Below are positions 43,328 to 53,100 of a stretch of 64,000 nucleotides of DNA, piece by piece. Every line of letters begins with the position of its first letter. Within the stretch, counting starts at the first letter, position 1. The DNA lies in the NCBI RefSeq assembly GCF_016107395.1, contig NZ_JAAIKO010000004.1:1-64000 (forward strand). Direction: 5' to 3'. Under the pieces are notes generated by a model. It was given only the letters and a program-made list of their open reading frames with translations, was not told where the DNA came from and ran no database searches. The position numbers and the translations under genes are program-made. The stretch is from Streptomyces fildesensis. Lineage in GTDB: Bacteria; Actinomycetota; Actinomycetes; Streptomycetales; Streptomycetaceae.

Positions 43328-44785
43328 ATGAACAAGACCATCAGGCGTGCGTCGGTCTTCAGCCTCCTGCTCGTCCTCGCGGTCATGGTGCGGGTGACGT
43401 GGATGCAGGCGGTGGACGGCCGGGCGCTCGCGGACGACAAGCACAACCGGCGGAACATCATCGCGCAGTACGCGAACCCGCTCGGCGACATCGTCGTGGG
43501 CGGAAAGCCGGTGACCGGTTCCACCACCACCAGCGGCGGCGACCTGCGCTACAAGCGCACGTACACCGGCGGCGGGCTGTACTCGGCGGTCACCGGCTAC
43601 AGCTCGCAGGTCTACGGCGCCACCCAGCTCGAAGGCATCTACCGCGGCATCCTGGGCGGCACCGACCCGCGGCTGAAGAGCCTGCCCGACTCGCTCACCG
43701 GCAAGGCCACCGAGCCGGGCGATGTGATCACCACCATCGACCCCGCCGTGCAGCAGGCCGCCTTCAAGGGGCTCGGCGACAAGAAGGGCGCGGCCGTCGC
43801 CATCGACCCGGCGACCGGCCGGATCCTCGGCATGGTCAGCACCCCCAGCTACGACCCGTCGAAGATCTCGGGCGGTTCGAAGGCCGACGGCGCGGCGTGG
43901 AGCGCCCTGCAGGCCGACAAGGACCAGCCCATGCTCAACCGGGCGCTGCGCGCCGCGTACCCGCCGGGGTCGACGTTCAAGCTCGTCGTCGCCGCGGCGG
44001 CCCTGGAGAACGGGCTGTACTCGTCGATCGACGAGAAGACCGCCAGCCCGAACCCGTACCCGCTGCCCGGCACCTCGCGGGTGCTGGTCAACGAGTCGGC
44101 GTCCGCGCCCTGCGAGAACGCGAGCATCAACACCGCGCTCCAGTACAGCTGCAACAACGTCTTCGGCAAGATGGCCGTCGACCTCGGCCAGGACAAGGTG
44201 CGCGCCGCCGCCGAGAAGTTCGGCTTCAACACCGACAGCCTCGACATCCCGGTGCGCGCGGCCAAGAGCGTCTACCCGAAGGGCATGGACAAGGCGCAGA
44301 CCGCCCTGTCCGGCATCGGGCAGTTCGACGACACCGCGACCCCGCTGCAGATGGCGATGGTCGTCGCGGCCCTCGCCAACGGCGGCGAGCTGGCGAGCCC
44401 GCACATGGTCTCGCAGGTCACCGACGGCAACGGCACCGTGCTGCAGTCCTACCCGGACGGCGAGAGCACCCGCGCGGTCAGCGCGGACACCGCGGCGAAG
44501 CTGCGCAAGGCGATGGTCAACGTCGTCGACAACGGCACCGGCAGCAACGCGAAGATCAGCGGTGTCGAGGTCGGCGGCAAGACCGGCACCGCCCAGCACG
44601 GCGAGAACAACAGCGGGACGCCGTACGCCTGGTTCGTCTCCTACGCCGACGACGGCAAGGGCCACCAGGTCGCGGTCGCCGTGGTCGTCGAGCAGTCGGA
44701 CGCGGCCCGCTCGGAGGTCAGCGGGAACGGGCTGGCGGCGCCGATCGCGCGGGCGATGATGAAGGCGGCATTGAAGACAGGTTGA
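43328..44785 (+). CDS. Class B penicillin-binding protein (PbpA-like transpeptidase)
   Basis: 485 residues. One N-terminal helix (ASVFSLLLVLAVMVRVTWMQA), then a dimerisation region and a transpeptidase domain with STFK (PPGSTFKLVV), SCN (SCNNVFG) and KTG (GGKTGTAQHG). It resembles PbpA, which usually pairs with RodA, but no rodA gene is present. It lies between the two halves of the Mrp antiporter on the opposite strand. Confidence 0.92.
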   Translation: MNKTIRRASVFSLLLVLAVMVRVTWMQAVDGRALADDKHNRRNIIAQYANPLGDIVVGGKPVTGSTTTSGGDLRYKRTYTGGGLYSAVTGYSSQVYGATQLEGIYRGILGGTDPRLKSLPDSLTGKATEPGDVITTIDPAVQQAAFKGLGDKKGAAVAIDPATGRILGMVSTPSYDPSKISGGSKADGAAWSALQADKDQPMLNRALRAAYPPGSTFKLVVAAAALENGLYSSIDEKTASPNPYPLPGTSRVLVNESASAPCENASINTALQYSCNNVFGKMAVDLGQDKVRAAAEKFGFNTDSLDIPVRAAKSVYPKGMDKAQTALSGIGQFDDTATPLQMAMVVAALANGGELASPHMVSQVTDGNGTVLQSYPDGESTRAVSADTAAKLRKAMVNVVDNGTGSNAKISGVEVGGKTGTAQHGENNSGTPYAWFVSYADDGKGHQVAVAVVVEQSDAARSEVSGNGLAAPIARAMMKAALKTG

Positions 44786-44942
44786 GCCGGGGTCACGGCG
44801 GGCGGGCGCCGCACGGTGTTTTGAGACGTTGTGTTGCGCACGGTGAAGGTCTTGAGACAGCAGTGGGTGCAGGGGTAGCTGGGACACACAGCTGGTTCCT
44901 AGGGTCGGGGTGTCCGAACTCACCCCGCGCTGGAGGACCCCT

Positions 44943-46442
44943 GTGCGTAAGAGAGCGATCGTTTCCGCCGTGAGCGCTGCCGGCCTGTTGCTGGCGATCC
45001 CGGCATCCGCCGCCGACGCCGGACCGGGCGCGCCCGGCATCGGCGACCCGTACTACCCGACGTACGGGAACGGGGGTTATGACGTCTCCCACTACGACCT
45101 GCGGCTGAAGTACCAGCCCGCGACCGACGAGCTGGAGGGCACCGCGACCCTGCTGGCCACCGCCACCCAGGGACTGACCCGCTTCAACCTCGACTTCGCG
45201 CTGGACGTCAGCGAGGTCCGGGTCAACGGCCGGGTCGCGAAGTTCGCCACCAGCGGTGAGCAGGAGCTGGAGATCACCCCGGCCACCCCGCTCGCCAAGG
45301 GCCAGCAGGCCACCGTCGTCGTCCGCTACTCCGGGGTCCCGGGCAAGGTGAAGCGCTACGGCTTCACGTCCTGGCAGCGCACCCCCGACGGCGGCGTCGC
45401 CGCCAACGAGCCGGAATCCGCCTGGTGGTGGTTCCCCAGCAACGACCACCCGCTGGACAAGGCCACCTACGACGTCTCGGTGCTCGTCCCCGACGGCTCG
45501 GCCGCGATCAGCAACGGTGTGCTGGTCTCGCAGAGTTCGAAGCTCGGCTGGACGCGCTACAACTGGCGGCAGAACAAGCCGCAGGCCACGTACCTGGCCA
45601 CCCTCGCGGTCGGGAAGTTCGACATCACGCGGAACACCACCGCCAACGGCCTGCCCGTCATCAACGCCTACAGCAAGGACCTGGGCGACAACGACGGCGC
45701 CGCCCGCGCCAGCATCGAGCGCACCGGCGAGATCATCGACTGGGAGAGCACCTACTTCGGCCCGTACCCGTTCAGCGCCGCCGGCGGCTATGCCCCCAAC
45801 GTGCCCACCCACTACGCCGTGGAGACGCAGGGCCGGGTCTTCTACAGCCCCGCGCAGTTCGCCGGCGGGGCGAACCCCTCGGTCGTCGTCCACGAGCTGG
45901 CGCACCAGTGGTGGGGCGACAGCGTCTCGCTCTCCCGCTGGTCGGACATCTGGCTCAACGAGGGCTTCGCCAGCTACGCCCAGTGGCTGTGGTCCGAGCA
46001 CGAGGGCGAGGGCACCGCGCAGGAACTCGCCGACTGGGTCTACAGCCAGCACCCGGCCGACGACCCGTTCTGGACCGTCAAGCCCGGCGACCCCGGCGCG
46101 GCGAACCAGTTCGACGGCGCCGTCTACGACCGGGGCGCCGTCGCCATCCAGGTGCTGCGCAACAAGATCGGCGACAAGGCGTTCTTCGCCCTGCTGAAGG
46201 CCTGGCCCGCCCAGCACCAGTACGGCAACGGCTCCATCGCCGAGTTCCAGAAGCTCGCCGAGAAGATCTCCGGGAAGAAGCTCGGCCCGCTCTTCGAGAC
46301 CTGGCTCTTCACCGCGGCCAAGCCCGCGGCGCCGCCGGCCGCCCCGAAGGCCGGCGCGCTCCGCGCCGCCCCGGCCGCACCGCAGGCGGAGCCGAAGTCC
46401 TGGAAGCAGATCGCGGCGACGCACACGGTTCACGACCGCTGA
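44943..46442 (+). CDS. Secreted M1-family aminopeptidase
   Basis: 499 residues with a Sec signal (residues 1-25) and a compact M1 domain. The zinc site HELAH (317-321) with E340 and AVETQGR in the position of the GAMEN loop are visible. The C-terminus is an Ala/Pro-rich tail. GTG at 44943 is preceded by GGAGG seven bases upstream. It follows the PBP gene but with a 157-base gap. It converges on mnhD. Confidence 0.92.
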   Translation: MRKRAIVSAVSAAGLLLAIPASAADAGPGAPGIGDPYYPTYGNGGYDVSHYDLRLKYQPATDELEGTATLLATATQGLTRFNLDFALDVSEVRVNGRVAKFATSGEQELEITPATPLAKGQQATVVVRYSGVPGKVKRYGFTSWQRTPDGGVAANEPESAWWWFPSNDHPLDKATYDVSVLVPDGSAAISNGVLVSQSSKLGWTRYNWRQNKPQATYLATLAVGKFDITRNTTANGLPVINAYSKDLGDNDGAARASIERTGEIIDWESTYFGPYPFSAAGGYAPNVPTHYAVETQGRVFYSPAQFAGGANPSVVVHELAHQWWGDSVSLSRWSDIWLNEGFASYAQWLWSEHEGEGTAQELADWVYSQHPADDPFWTVKPGDPGAANQFDGAVYDRGAVAIQVLRNKIGDKAFFALLKAWPAQHQYGNGSIAEFQKLAEKISGKKLGPLFETWLFTAAKPAAPPAAPKAGALRAAPAAPQAEPKSWKQIAATHTVHDR

Positions 46443-46462
46443 CCCGACGAGCGGTCCCTGCG

Positions 46463-48082
46463 TCAGTGCGCCAGAACCGCCTGGACGTAGGGCGTTCGTG
46501 ACAGGAGCTCGCCGGCCGCCCGGTCGGCGAGCCCCGTCAGCGGTCCGGCCAGCACGGTGTAGGCCAGCCCGAGGGCGACCAGGGCCATGGTGGCGGCGAG
46601 CATCGTGCGGGGGAGTGCGGCGGTGGTGGTGATCGAACGGCCGCTGAGGGACGCCGACTCGGGGCGCCCGGCGGGCATCAGGGTCTCCTCGTCGGAGTCG
46701 TCCTGATCGGCGTCGTCGTCCGTCTCCAGCACGGTGCCGTCGGCACACAGGTCGGGCGGCGCGGCCCGCCAGAAGGCCAGGTTCCAGACCTTGATCAGCG
46801 CGTAGAGCGTCAGCAGGCTGGTCACGACACCACCGCCGACCAGCACGTACGCCCAGGCGCCGCCGTCGGCGACGCCCGCGCGCAGCAGCCCGAGCTTGCC
46901 GAGGAACCCCGACAGCGGCGGGATCCCGGCGAGGTTCATCGCGGGCACGAAGAAGACGGCGGCGAGCAGCGGGGAGATCCTGGCGAGCCCGCCGAGCCGC
47001 TGCAGGTCGGTGGTGCCGCCCCGGCGTTCCACCAGCCCCGTGACCAGGAAGAGCGTGGTCTGCACGGTGATGTGGTGGGCGACGTAGAAGACCGCGCCCG
47101 CGACACCACCACGGGAGGCCAGCGCGATGCCGAAGACCATGTACCCGATATGGCTGACGAGGGTGAAGGACAGCAACCGTTTGAGGTCGGTCTGCGCGAC
47201 CGCGCCCAGGATCCCGACGACCATCGACAGCAGGGCGATCAGCATCAGCGGCTCGGCGAGCCGGGTGCCGGGGAAGAGCAGCGTCTGGGTGCGCAGTATC
47301 GAGTACACGCCGACCTTGGTGAGCAGCCCGGCGAAGACGGCGGTGACGGGCGCCGGCGCGGTCGGGTAGGAGTCGGGGAGCCAGGCGGCGAGCGGGAAGA
47401 CGGCCGCCTTGATCCCGAAGACGGTGAGCAGGGCGAGTTGCAGCACCAGCCGGATCCCGGCGGGCAGATCGGCCAGCCGCACGGAGAGCTCCGCGAGGTT
47501 CATGGTGCCGGTGGCCGCGTAGACCATGCCGATCGCCACCAGGAAGAGCACCGAGGACAGCAGCGACACCACGATGTACGTGGCTCCGGCCCGGATCCTG
47601 GCCGCCGTGCCGCCGAGCGTCAGCAGGACATAGCTGGCGGTCAGCATGATCTCGAAGCCGACGTAGAGGTTGAACAGGTCGCCGGACAGGAACGTGTCGG
47701 AGACCCCGGCGACGAGGATCAGATACGCGGGGTGGAAGACCGACAGCGGAGTCGCCTCGTCGCGGTCGGCCATGCCCTGGCCGATGGAGTACACCAGCAC
47801 GCACAGCGTCACCGCGGACGAGACGACCAGCATCAGCGCCGACAGCCGGTCGGCGACCAGCGCGATGCCGATCGGGACCGGCCAGCCGCCCGCGTGCATC
47901 ACCTGCGGGCCGTCCCGGTCGGCCGCCACCAACAGGGTGACGGAGGCGGCCAGCACGACGCTGAGGACGGCAGCGCTGATGAACCGCTGGATCCGGGGGA
48001 GTCGCAGTCCGACGGCGAGTTTGAGGCCCGCGGCGAAGAGCGGGAGGACGACGGGCAGCGGCAGCAGTGCGGTCGCGTTCAT
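46463..48082 (-). CDS. mnhD: Mrp-type cation/proton antiporter subunit MnhD
   Basis: 539 residues, about 14 helices, homologous to complex I ND4/ND2 subunits. SGDLFNLYVGFEIMLTASYVLLTLGG, KAAVFPLAAWLPDSYPTAPAPVTAVFAGLLTKVGVYSILR and QTDLKRLLSFTLVSHIGYM are diagnostic, including proton-path lysines. A charged insert (ETDDDADQDDSDEE) lies near the C-terminus. ATGA coupling with mnhC. Confidence 0.93.
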   Translation of the reverse strand: MNATALLPLPVVLPLFAAGLKLAVGLRLPRIQRFISAAVLSVVLAASVTLLVAADRDGPQVMHAGGWPVPIGIALVADRLSALMLVVSSAVTLCVLVYSIGQGMADRDEATPLSVFHPAYLILVAGVSDTFLSGDLFNLYVGFEIMLTASYVLLTLGGTAARIRAGATYIVVSLLSSVLFLVAIGMVYAATGTMNLAELSVRLADLPAGIRLVLQLALLTVFGIKAAVFPLAAWLPDSYPTAPAPVTAVFAGLLTKVGVYSILRTQTLLFPGTRLAEPLMLIALLSMVVGILGAVAQTDLKRLLSFTLVSHIGYMVFGIALASRGGVAGAVFYVAHHITVQTTLFLVTGLVERRGGTTDLQRLGGLARISPLLAAVFFVPAMNLAGIPPLSGFLGKLGLLRAGVADGGAWAYVLVGGGVVTSLLTLYALIKVWNLAFWRAAPPDLCADGTVLETDDDADQDDSDEETLMPAGRPESASLSGRSITTTAALPRTMLAATMALVALGLAYTVLAGPLTGLADRAAGELLSRTPYVQAVLAH

Positions 48083-48564
48083 CGGTCGGCCCCCAGCACG
48101 TTGTCCCACAGTTCGTCGTCGAGGTCCTCGGAGTCCTCGGCACGCGCCTGCCGGGCCCGGTCCGCGCGGATCACCGTCCTCAACTCGGCGCGCGTCCCCT
48201 CGTGTTCGGCCCGCAGCGCGACCCGGATGTCCTCGACGTCGTCCTGTACGTCGTCGCTGCCGGTCAACTGCCAGCTGCGGTACGCCATCGCGAGCAGGAA
48301 CGCGGTCAGCGCCAGGGTGATCACGATCGCGGTCAGCGCCATCGCCTGCGGGAACGGGTCGGAGACCGCCGCCGGATCGGTGCCGGGGGACAGCAGCGGC
48401 GCCTTCCCGGAACGGCCCGAGGTGGCCAGCACCAGCAGGTTCACCCCGTTGCCGAGCAGGACGGCGCCGAGCAGGATGCGGGTCAGCGGGCGGGCGAGCA
48501 GCAGCACCGTCCCGCAGGCGAACAGCACCCCGCCGGCGGCGATCAGGGCGACGGTGGCGTTCAT
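48079..48564 (-). CDS. mnhC: Mrp-type cation/proton antiporter subunit MnhC
   Basis: 161 residues, three helices (NuoK-like), with RILLGAVLLGNGVNLLVLA and DPFPQAMALTAIVITLALTAFLLAMAYR. The acidic, 45-residue soluble tail (DDVQDDVEDIRVALRAEHEG...) is longer than in most MnhC. ATGA overlap with both mnhA and mnhD. Confidence 0.93.
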   Translation of the reverse strand: MNATVALIAAGGVLFACGTVLLLARPLTRILLGAVLLGNGVNLLVLATSGRSGKAPLLSPGTDPAAVSDPFPQAMALTAIVITLALTAFLLAMAYRSWQLTGSDDVQDDVEDIRVALRAEHEGTRAELRTVIRADRARQARAEDSEDLDDELWDNVLGADR

Positions 48565-51434
48565 GCCTTCCTCCGGGCTTCTTCGCGCTCGATCTGCTGG
48601 TCGATCTTCGCGCCGAGGCTCCGCAGCACATCGAGGACGACCCCGAGGACCAGGAGGTACACACCGAAGTCGAACAGCACGGAGCTGGGGACGTGCACCT
48701 CGCCGAAGAGCGGCAGCCGGGTGTGGAACACCGCGCTGTCCAGGACGTCCGAGCCGAGCACCAGCCCGCCGAGACCCGTACCGACGGAGATCATCAGGCC
48801 GGTGCCGAGCAGGAATCCGGCGTCGACGGGGGCCGCCTCGGCCAACTCGTAGCGCCCGCCCGCCAGATACCGCACGACCAGCGCCAGCCCCGCGACCAGC
48901 CCGGCCGTGAAGCCGCCGCCCGGCAGGTTCTCCGCGCAGAACAGCAGATACAGCGAGAGCACGAGGATGGGGTGGAAGACCAGCCGCGCGACCACCTCGA
49001 AGACCACCGAGCGCCGGTCGGGGTCGAGGGTGTCGCCCGCCGCCAGCCAGGTGCGTTCCGGGGCCGCGCGCGGCCCGGCGCGCACCTCCGACGCCCACAC
49101 GCCCGCGGTGCTGCCGTCCTCCTGCGCGCGCGGCAGCGCGCCGGCCCGGCGGCGCAGATAGACCAGGCTCGTCACGCCGACGGCCGCGACCGCCAGCACC
49201 GCCGACTCGCCCATCGTGTCCCAGGCCCGCAGGTCGACGAGGATCGTCGCGACCACGTTCTTCAGCCCGTCGTGCGCGGTCTCGGCCACCATGGCGGCGC
49301 CCGCGGCCGGATGCCGGCGGGCCGCCACCGCCAGATACGTCAGACCTGCCGCCAGCGTCCCGGTGGTGACGCCGAGCGCGGCGTGCAGGGCACGGCGCCA
49401 GGCCGTCGCCGTCGGCGGGAAGCGGTGCGGGAGGCGGCGCAGCACCAGGACGAACACGACGATGCTGGTCGTCTCCACCGTGAACTGCGTCAGCGCGAGG
49501 TCCGGCGCCCCCTGCAGCACGAACAGCACGCCGGTGCCGTACCCGGTCGTGCCGGCCAGCACCACGGCTTTCATCCGCTGCCGGGTCGGCAGGCACAGCA
49601 CGCCCGCCGCCGCCACGGCCGCCGCCACCGCGATCTGCCCCGCGTCGTCCCACAGGTGCGGCGAGCCGCCCCAGGCCCACGGCCGGTCGGTGAACAGCGC
49701 CGCCGCCTCGGCGCCGGAGAAGACCAGCAGCGCCGTGCCGAGATAGACCGGCAGCGAACCGCGCTGGATGCTGCCGGTCAGCTGCAGCGCGAAGCGCTCC
49801 GTCTGCCACAGGATCTGGGCGAACGCCGCCTCGGCGCTCGGCAGCGCCAGCCGCTTGCCCCAGCGCACCAGGTGGTTCCGTACGACGAACAGCGCCGCAC
49901 CGGCCGCCCACGCGATCTCCGACAGGATGAGCGGGAGGCCGGTGCCGTGCCACAGAGCCAGGTGGTACGCGGTTCCCCGGGACGGGAACGCGGCCGCGTA
50001 ACGCTCCATCAGCGGCGCCAGCAGGCCCACCCCCGGGCCCAGCACCAGGCCCGCCAGCGCCAGCAGCGCCGTCGGAGCCCACAGGGCCGCCTTCGTCCGC
50101 CCGCCGTGCGCGGTCGCCCGCGGCAGGTCGGGCGACGTGGCCGGGCCGAACGCGCCGTACAGGAAGCGCAGGGTGTACGCCGTGGTCAGGGCCGATCCGG
50201 CGACGGTGGCGTACAGGGTGAGGCGGTCGGCGGTGCCGCCGGCCCAGAGCGCCGCGAACGAGGCCTCCTTGGCGGCGAAGCCGAGGAAGGGCGGCAGGCC
50301 CGCCATGGAGGCACCGGCGAGACAGGCGGTGCCGCAGACCACCGGCATCGCGCGCGCCAGACCGGCGAGCCGGCGGATGTCCCGGCTCCCGGTGGCATGG
50401 TCGACGATGCCGACCACGAGGAACAGCGGCGCCTTGAACAGCGCGTGCGTCAGCAGCATGGTGGCGCCGGCCAGCGCGGTGTACCGGGACCCGGCCCCCA
50501 CCAGCGCGGTGAGGAAGCCGAGTTGGCTCACCGTCCCGTAGGCGAGGATCCGCTTCAGGTCGGTCTCGCGCAGCGCCCGCCACCCGCCGAGCAGCATCGT
50601 GGCGGCACCGAGCGTCAGCGTCACACCCCGCCAGGGCGCGACCGCGGCGAAGGCGGGGGAGAACCGGGCGACGAGATAGATGCCGCCCTTCACCATGGCC
50701 GCCGCGTGCAGATAGGCGCTGACCGGCGTCGGCGCCGCCATGGCACCGGGCAGCCACAGACTGAACGGCCAGATCGCGGACTTCGACAGCGCCCCCGCGA
50801 GCACCAGCAACAGCGCGACCGGCACCGCCGTACCGCCCGATGGCGGCGGATGCGCGACGAGGACGGAGATCCGGTACGTATCCGCCGCCTGACCGAGCAT
50901 CAACAGCCCGACCAGCATGGCCAGGCCGCCGACCGTGGTGACGAGCAGCGCCTGCAGCGCGGAGCGCCGGTTGGCCTTCTTCACCGACAGATGGCCGATG
51001 AGCAGGAACGAGAAGACGGTGGTCAGTTCCCAGAAGACGTACAGCAGGATCAGGTCGTCGGCGAGGACGAGCCCCAGCATCGCCCCGGCGAACGCGGTCA
51101 GGGTGCCCGCGAAGTTCGCCAGTCCCGGCTCGTCGTCGCCGAAGTAGCCGGTGCAGTAGACGAGTACGAGCGCGCCGACGCCACCGGCCAGCACGGTCAG
51201 CAGCAGCCCGAGGGCGTCGAGCCGCAGCGCGATGCTCAGATCGAGGGCGGGCGCCCACCGCCACTGCTCGGTGCGCACCGCGCCGTCGGCGACGGCAGCC
51301 CACTGGGTGAACGCCCACACCGTCGTGGCGGCCGGTGCCAGCGCGAGGACGAGGAAGGCTCGCCGGCCGAGCCACCGCACCAGAGGGGTGGCGCAGGCGG
51401 CGAGCACGAAGTGGGCGGCGATCAGGGCGAGCAC
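48561..51434 (-). CDS. mnhA: Mrp-type cation/proton antiporter subunit MnhA with fused MnhB domain
   Basis: 957 residues. The first ~500 are ND5-like (LLYVFWELTTVFSFLLIGH, AMAAPTPVSAYLHAAAMVKGGIYLVARF, ETDLKRILAYGTVSQLGFL). An MbhD/E-like part follows (GAPDLALTQFTVETTSIVVFVLVLRRLP). The last ~150 match MnhB (VFHPILVLSLYLLFCAENLPGGGFTAGLVAGLAL), which explains why no mnhB gene is present. It secretes Na+ in exchange for protons with C-G. GTG at 51434 is chosen with GGAAG upstream. Confidence 0.93.
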   Translation of the reverse strand: MLALIAAHFVLAACATPLVRWLGRRAFLVLALAPAATTVWAFTQWAAVADGAVRTEQWRWAPALDLSIALRLDALGLLLTVLAGGVGALVLVYCTGYFGDDEPGLANFAGTLTAFAGAMLGLVLADDLILLYVFWELTTVFSFLLIGHLSVKKANRRSALQALLVTTVGGLAMLVGLLMLGQAADTYRISVLVAHPPPSGGTAVPVALLLVLAGALSKSAIWPFSLWLPGAMAAPTPVSAYLHAAAMVKGGIYLVARFSPAFAAVAPWRGVTLTLGAATMLLGGWRALRETDLKRILAYGTVSQLGFLTALVGAGSRYTALAGATMLLTHALFKAPLFLVVGIVDHATGSRDIRRLAGLARAMPVVCGTACLAGASMAGLPPFLGFAAKEASFAALWAGGTADRLTLYATVAGSALTTAYTLRFLYGAFGPATSPDLPRATAHGGRTKAALWAPTALLALAGLVLGPGVGLLAPLMERYAAAFPSRGTAYHLALWHGTGLPLILSEIAWAAGAALFVVRNHLVRWGKRLALPSAEAAFAQILWQTERFALQLTGSIQRGSLPVYLGTALLVFSGAEAAALFTDRPWAWGGSPHLWDDAGQIAVAAAVAAAGVLCLPTRQRMKAVVLAGTTGYGTGVLFVLQGAPDLALTQFTVETTSIVVFVLVLRRLPHRFPPTATAWRRALHAALGVTTGTLAAGLTYLAVAARRHPAAGAAMVAETAHDGLKNVVATILVDLRAWDTMGESAVLAVAAVGVTSLVYLRRRAGALPRAQEDGSTAGVWASEVRAGPRAAPERTWLAAGDTLDPDRRSVVFEVVARLVFHPILVLSLYLLFCAENLPGGGFTAGLVAGLALVVRYLAGGRYELAEAAPVDAGFLLGTGLMISVGTGLGGLVLGSDVLDSAVFHTRLPLFGEVHVPSSVLFDFGVYLLVLGVVLDVLRSLGAKIDQQIEREEARRKA

Positions 51435-51548
51435 GCGGCGAACACTTCCGCCGCCCGGGCGGCACGGGGGACCGGCGCGCCCGGCGTACGCCAGGATCAC
51501 CCATTGGGCGGGGTACCGCCCGTGCCCGGATCCGCCTACCGTCTGCAT

Positions 51549-52388
51549 ATGCCGGATGGAAAACTCTGGGGGATCAGCGACCTGCATGTGGCGTTCGCGG
51601 AGAACCGGAAGATCGTCGAGGGCCTGCGCCCCGGGTCGGACACCGACTGGCTGATCGTCGCGGGTGACGTGGGCGAGCTGACGGACGGCATCGAGTGGGC
51701 GCTGACCCTGCTCAGCAGCAGATACGCCCGGGTGGTGTGGGCGCCGGGCAACCACGACCTGTGGACCCCGGCCGAGGATCCGGTCCAGTTACGCGGCGAG
51801 GCGCGCTACCGCCATCTGGTCGAGATGTGCCGCTCGCTGGGCGTGCTCACCCCGGAGGACCCGTACCCGGTCTGGGAGGGCGCGGGCGGCCCGGCCGTCG
51901 TGGCGCCGCTGTTCGTCCTCTACGACTACACGTTCCGCACCGACACCGCCGCGAACAAGGAGGAGTCGCTCGCCCAGGCGTACAAGTCCGGGATCGTGTG
52001 CAGTGACGAGTTCCTGCTGCATCCCGATCCGTACCCGAGCCGCGACGCCTGGTGCCGGGCCCGGCTGAAGGAGTCCGAGCGGCGGCTGCGGGACTGCGAT
52101 CCAGCCCTCCCGCTGGTCCTGGTCAACCACTTCCCGCTGGTCCGCCAGCCCACCCGGATCCTGCACCACCCGGAGTTCGCCCAGTGGTGCGGCACCGAGC
52201 GGACGGCCGACTGGCACCGGCGGTTCACGGTGAGCGCGGTGGTCTACGGCCATCTGCACATTCCCCGGACCGCCTGGTACGACGGGGTGCGCTTCGAGGA
52301 GGTCTCCGTCGGCTACCCCCGCGAATGGAACCGCCCCGGCCACCCCAGGACCGTCCCCCGCCAGATCCTGCCCGAGCCGGCGCGCTGA
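51549..52388 (+). CDS. Metallophosphoesterase with a TTA codon
   Basis: 279-residue calcineurin-like phosphoesterase. ISDLHV, VAGDVGE, APGNHDLW, NHFP and YGHLHI give the full dinuclear metal set. Codon 81 is TTA (51789-51791), so translation should need the bldA tRNA, linking it to development or secondary metabolism. Substrate is unknown. It is divergent from mnhA. Confidence 0.92.
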   Translation: MPDGKLWGISDLHVAFAENRKIVEGLRPGSDTDWLIVAGDVGELTDGIEWALTLLSSRYARVVWAPGNHDLWTPAEDPVQLRGEARYRHLVEMCRSLGVLTPEDPYPVWEGAGGPAVVAPLFVLYDYTFRTDTAANKEESLAQAYKSGIVCSDEFLLHPDPYPSRDAWCRARLKESERRLRDCDPALPLVLVNHFPLVRQPTRILHHPEFAQWCGTERTADWHRRFTVSAVVYGHLHIPRTAWYDGVRFEEVSVGYPREWNRPGHPRTVPRQILPEPAR

Positions 52389-52420
52389 GGTCTGCGGCCC
52401 CGCGGCTCCGTGGAACCGGG

Positions 52421-52448
52421 AAGCCCCCCGCTTCCGCGAGGGGCCTTC
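52421..52448 (+). terminator. Terminator after the metallophosphoesterase gene
   Basis: AAGCCCCCCGC pairs with GCGAGGGGCCTT around TTCC. Twenty-seven bases (52424-52450) are the exact reverse complement of the terminator after the distal tRNA-Lys at 57246-57272. Confidence 0.8.
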
Positions 52449-52606
52449 GATCCGGATGCCGGGACCACGGGGTCACCAGGTTGAACACCGGGTAGTCGGC
52501 GGAGCGCGGCGCGCCCCTGCCCACCGGGTGGTCCGGCGGCCCGCCCGGTGAGAGGGTGAATACATCAGCCTCTATCCCTGCCTGTCCAGGAAGGTGGCGA
52601 AATGCC

Positions 52607-53002
52607 ATGGCTGAACATCCGAACGCCGCGCTGATTCGTAAGGGCTACGAGGCGTTCTCACAGGGCGACATGGACACACTCGGCGGCATGATGACGGCCG
52701 ACTGCGCGCACCACGTCCCCGGGAGTCACCAGCTTTCCGGTGACTTCAAGGGACTGGAGGCGGTGCTCGGCTACTACGGCCAGCTCGCCGCGCAGACGAA
52801 CGGCACTCTGCGGGTCGAACTGCGGAGCGTCTTCGTCGACGGCCGGGGCCATGTGATGGCGGTGCACCAGATCAGCGCCGAGCGGGCCGGCAAGAAGATC
52901 GACATGGCGGGCGGCATCGTGTTCCGCGTCATCGGCGAGAAGATCACCGACCTCGACGAGTACGTGGAGGACATGGCGGTGGCGGACGACTTCTGGGCCT
53001 GA
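52607..53002 (+). CDS. NTF2-like (SnoaL-fold) protein
   Basis: 131 residues. ALIRKGYEAFSQGDMDTLGGMMTADCAHHVPGSHQLSGDFKG is the characteristic cone-shaped NTF2 opening, and the end ITDLDEYVEDMAVADDFW fits the SnoaL group. Catalytic function is not predictable. It sits in isolation between two terminators. Confidence 0.85.
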   Translation: MAEHPNAALIRKGYEAFSQGDMDTLGGMMTADCAHHVPGSHQLSGDFKGLEAVLGYYGQLAAQTNGTLRVELRSVFVDGRGHVMAVHQISAERAGKKIDMAGGIVFRVIGEKITDLDEYVEDMAVADDFWA

Positions 53003-53054
53003 TCCTTCCGGGCCCGATCCCGCGCGGCGGCCCGTCCCGACCGGCCGGAAACGA

Positions 53055-53090
53055 CCAAGGGCGCTCTTCCTGGAGGAAGAACGCCCTTGG
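53055..53090. terminator. Bidirectional hairpin between the NTF2-like and tRNA-Lys genes
   Basis: CCAAGGGCGCTCTTCC pairs with GGAAGAACGCCCTTGG with one mismatch and loop TGGA. Confidence 0.85.
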
Positions 53091-53100
53091 TGTTCTGCTG

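Noticed and set aside
48693-52388. A 1231-codon plus-strand frame opposite mnhA
   Set aside because: It is a shadow of the minus-strand mnhA gene created by GC bias. Only its last 280 codons (from 51549) are a real gene, the metallophosphoesterase.
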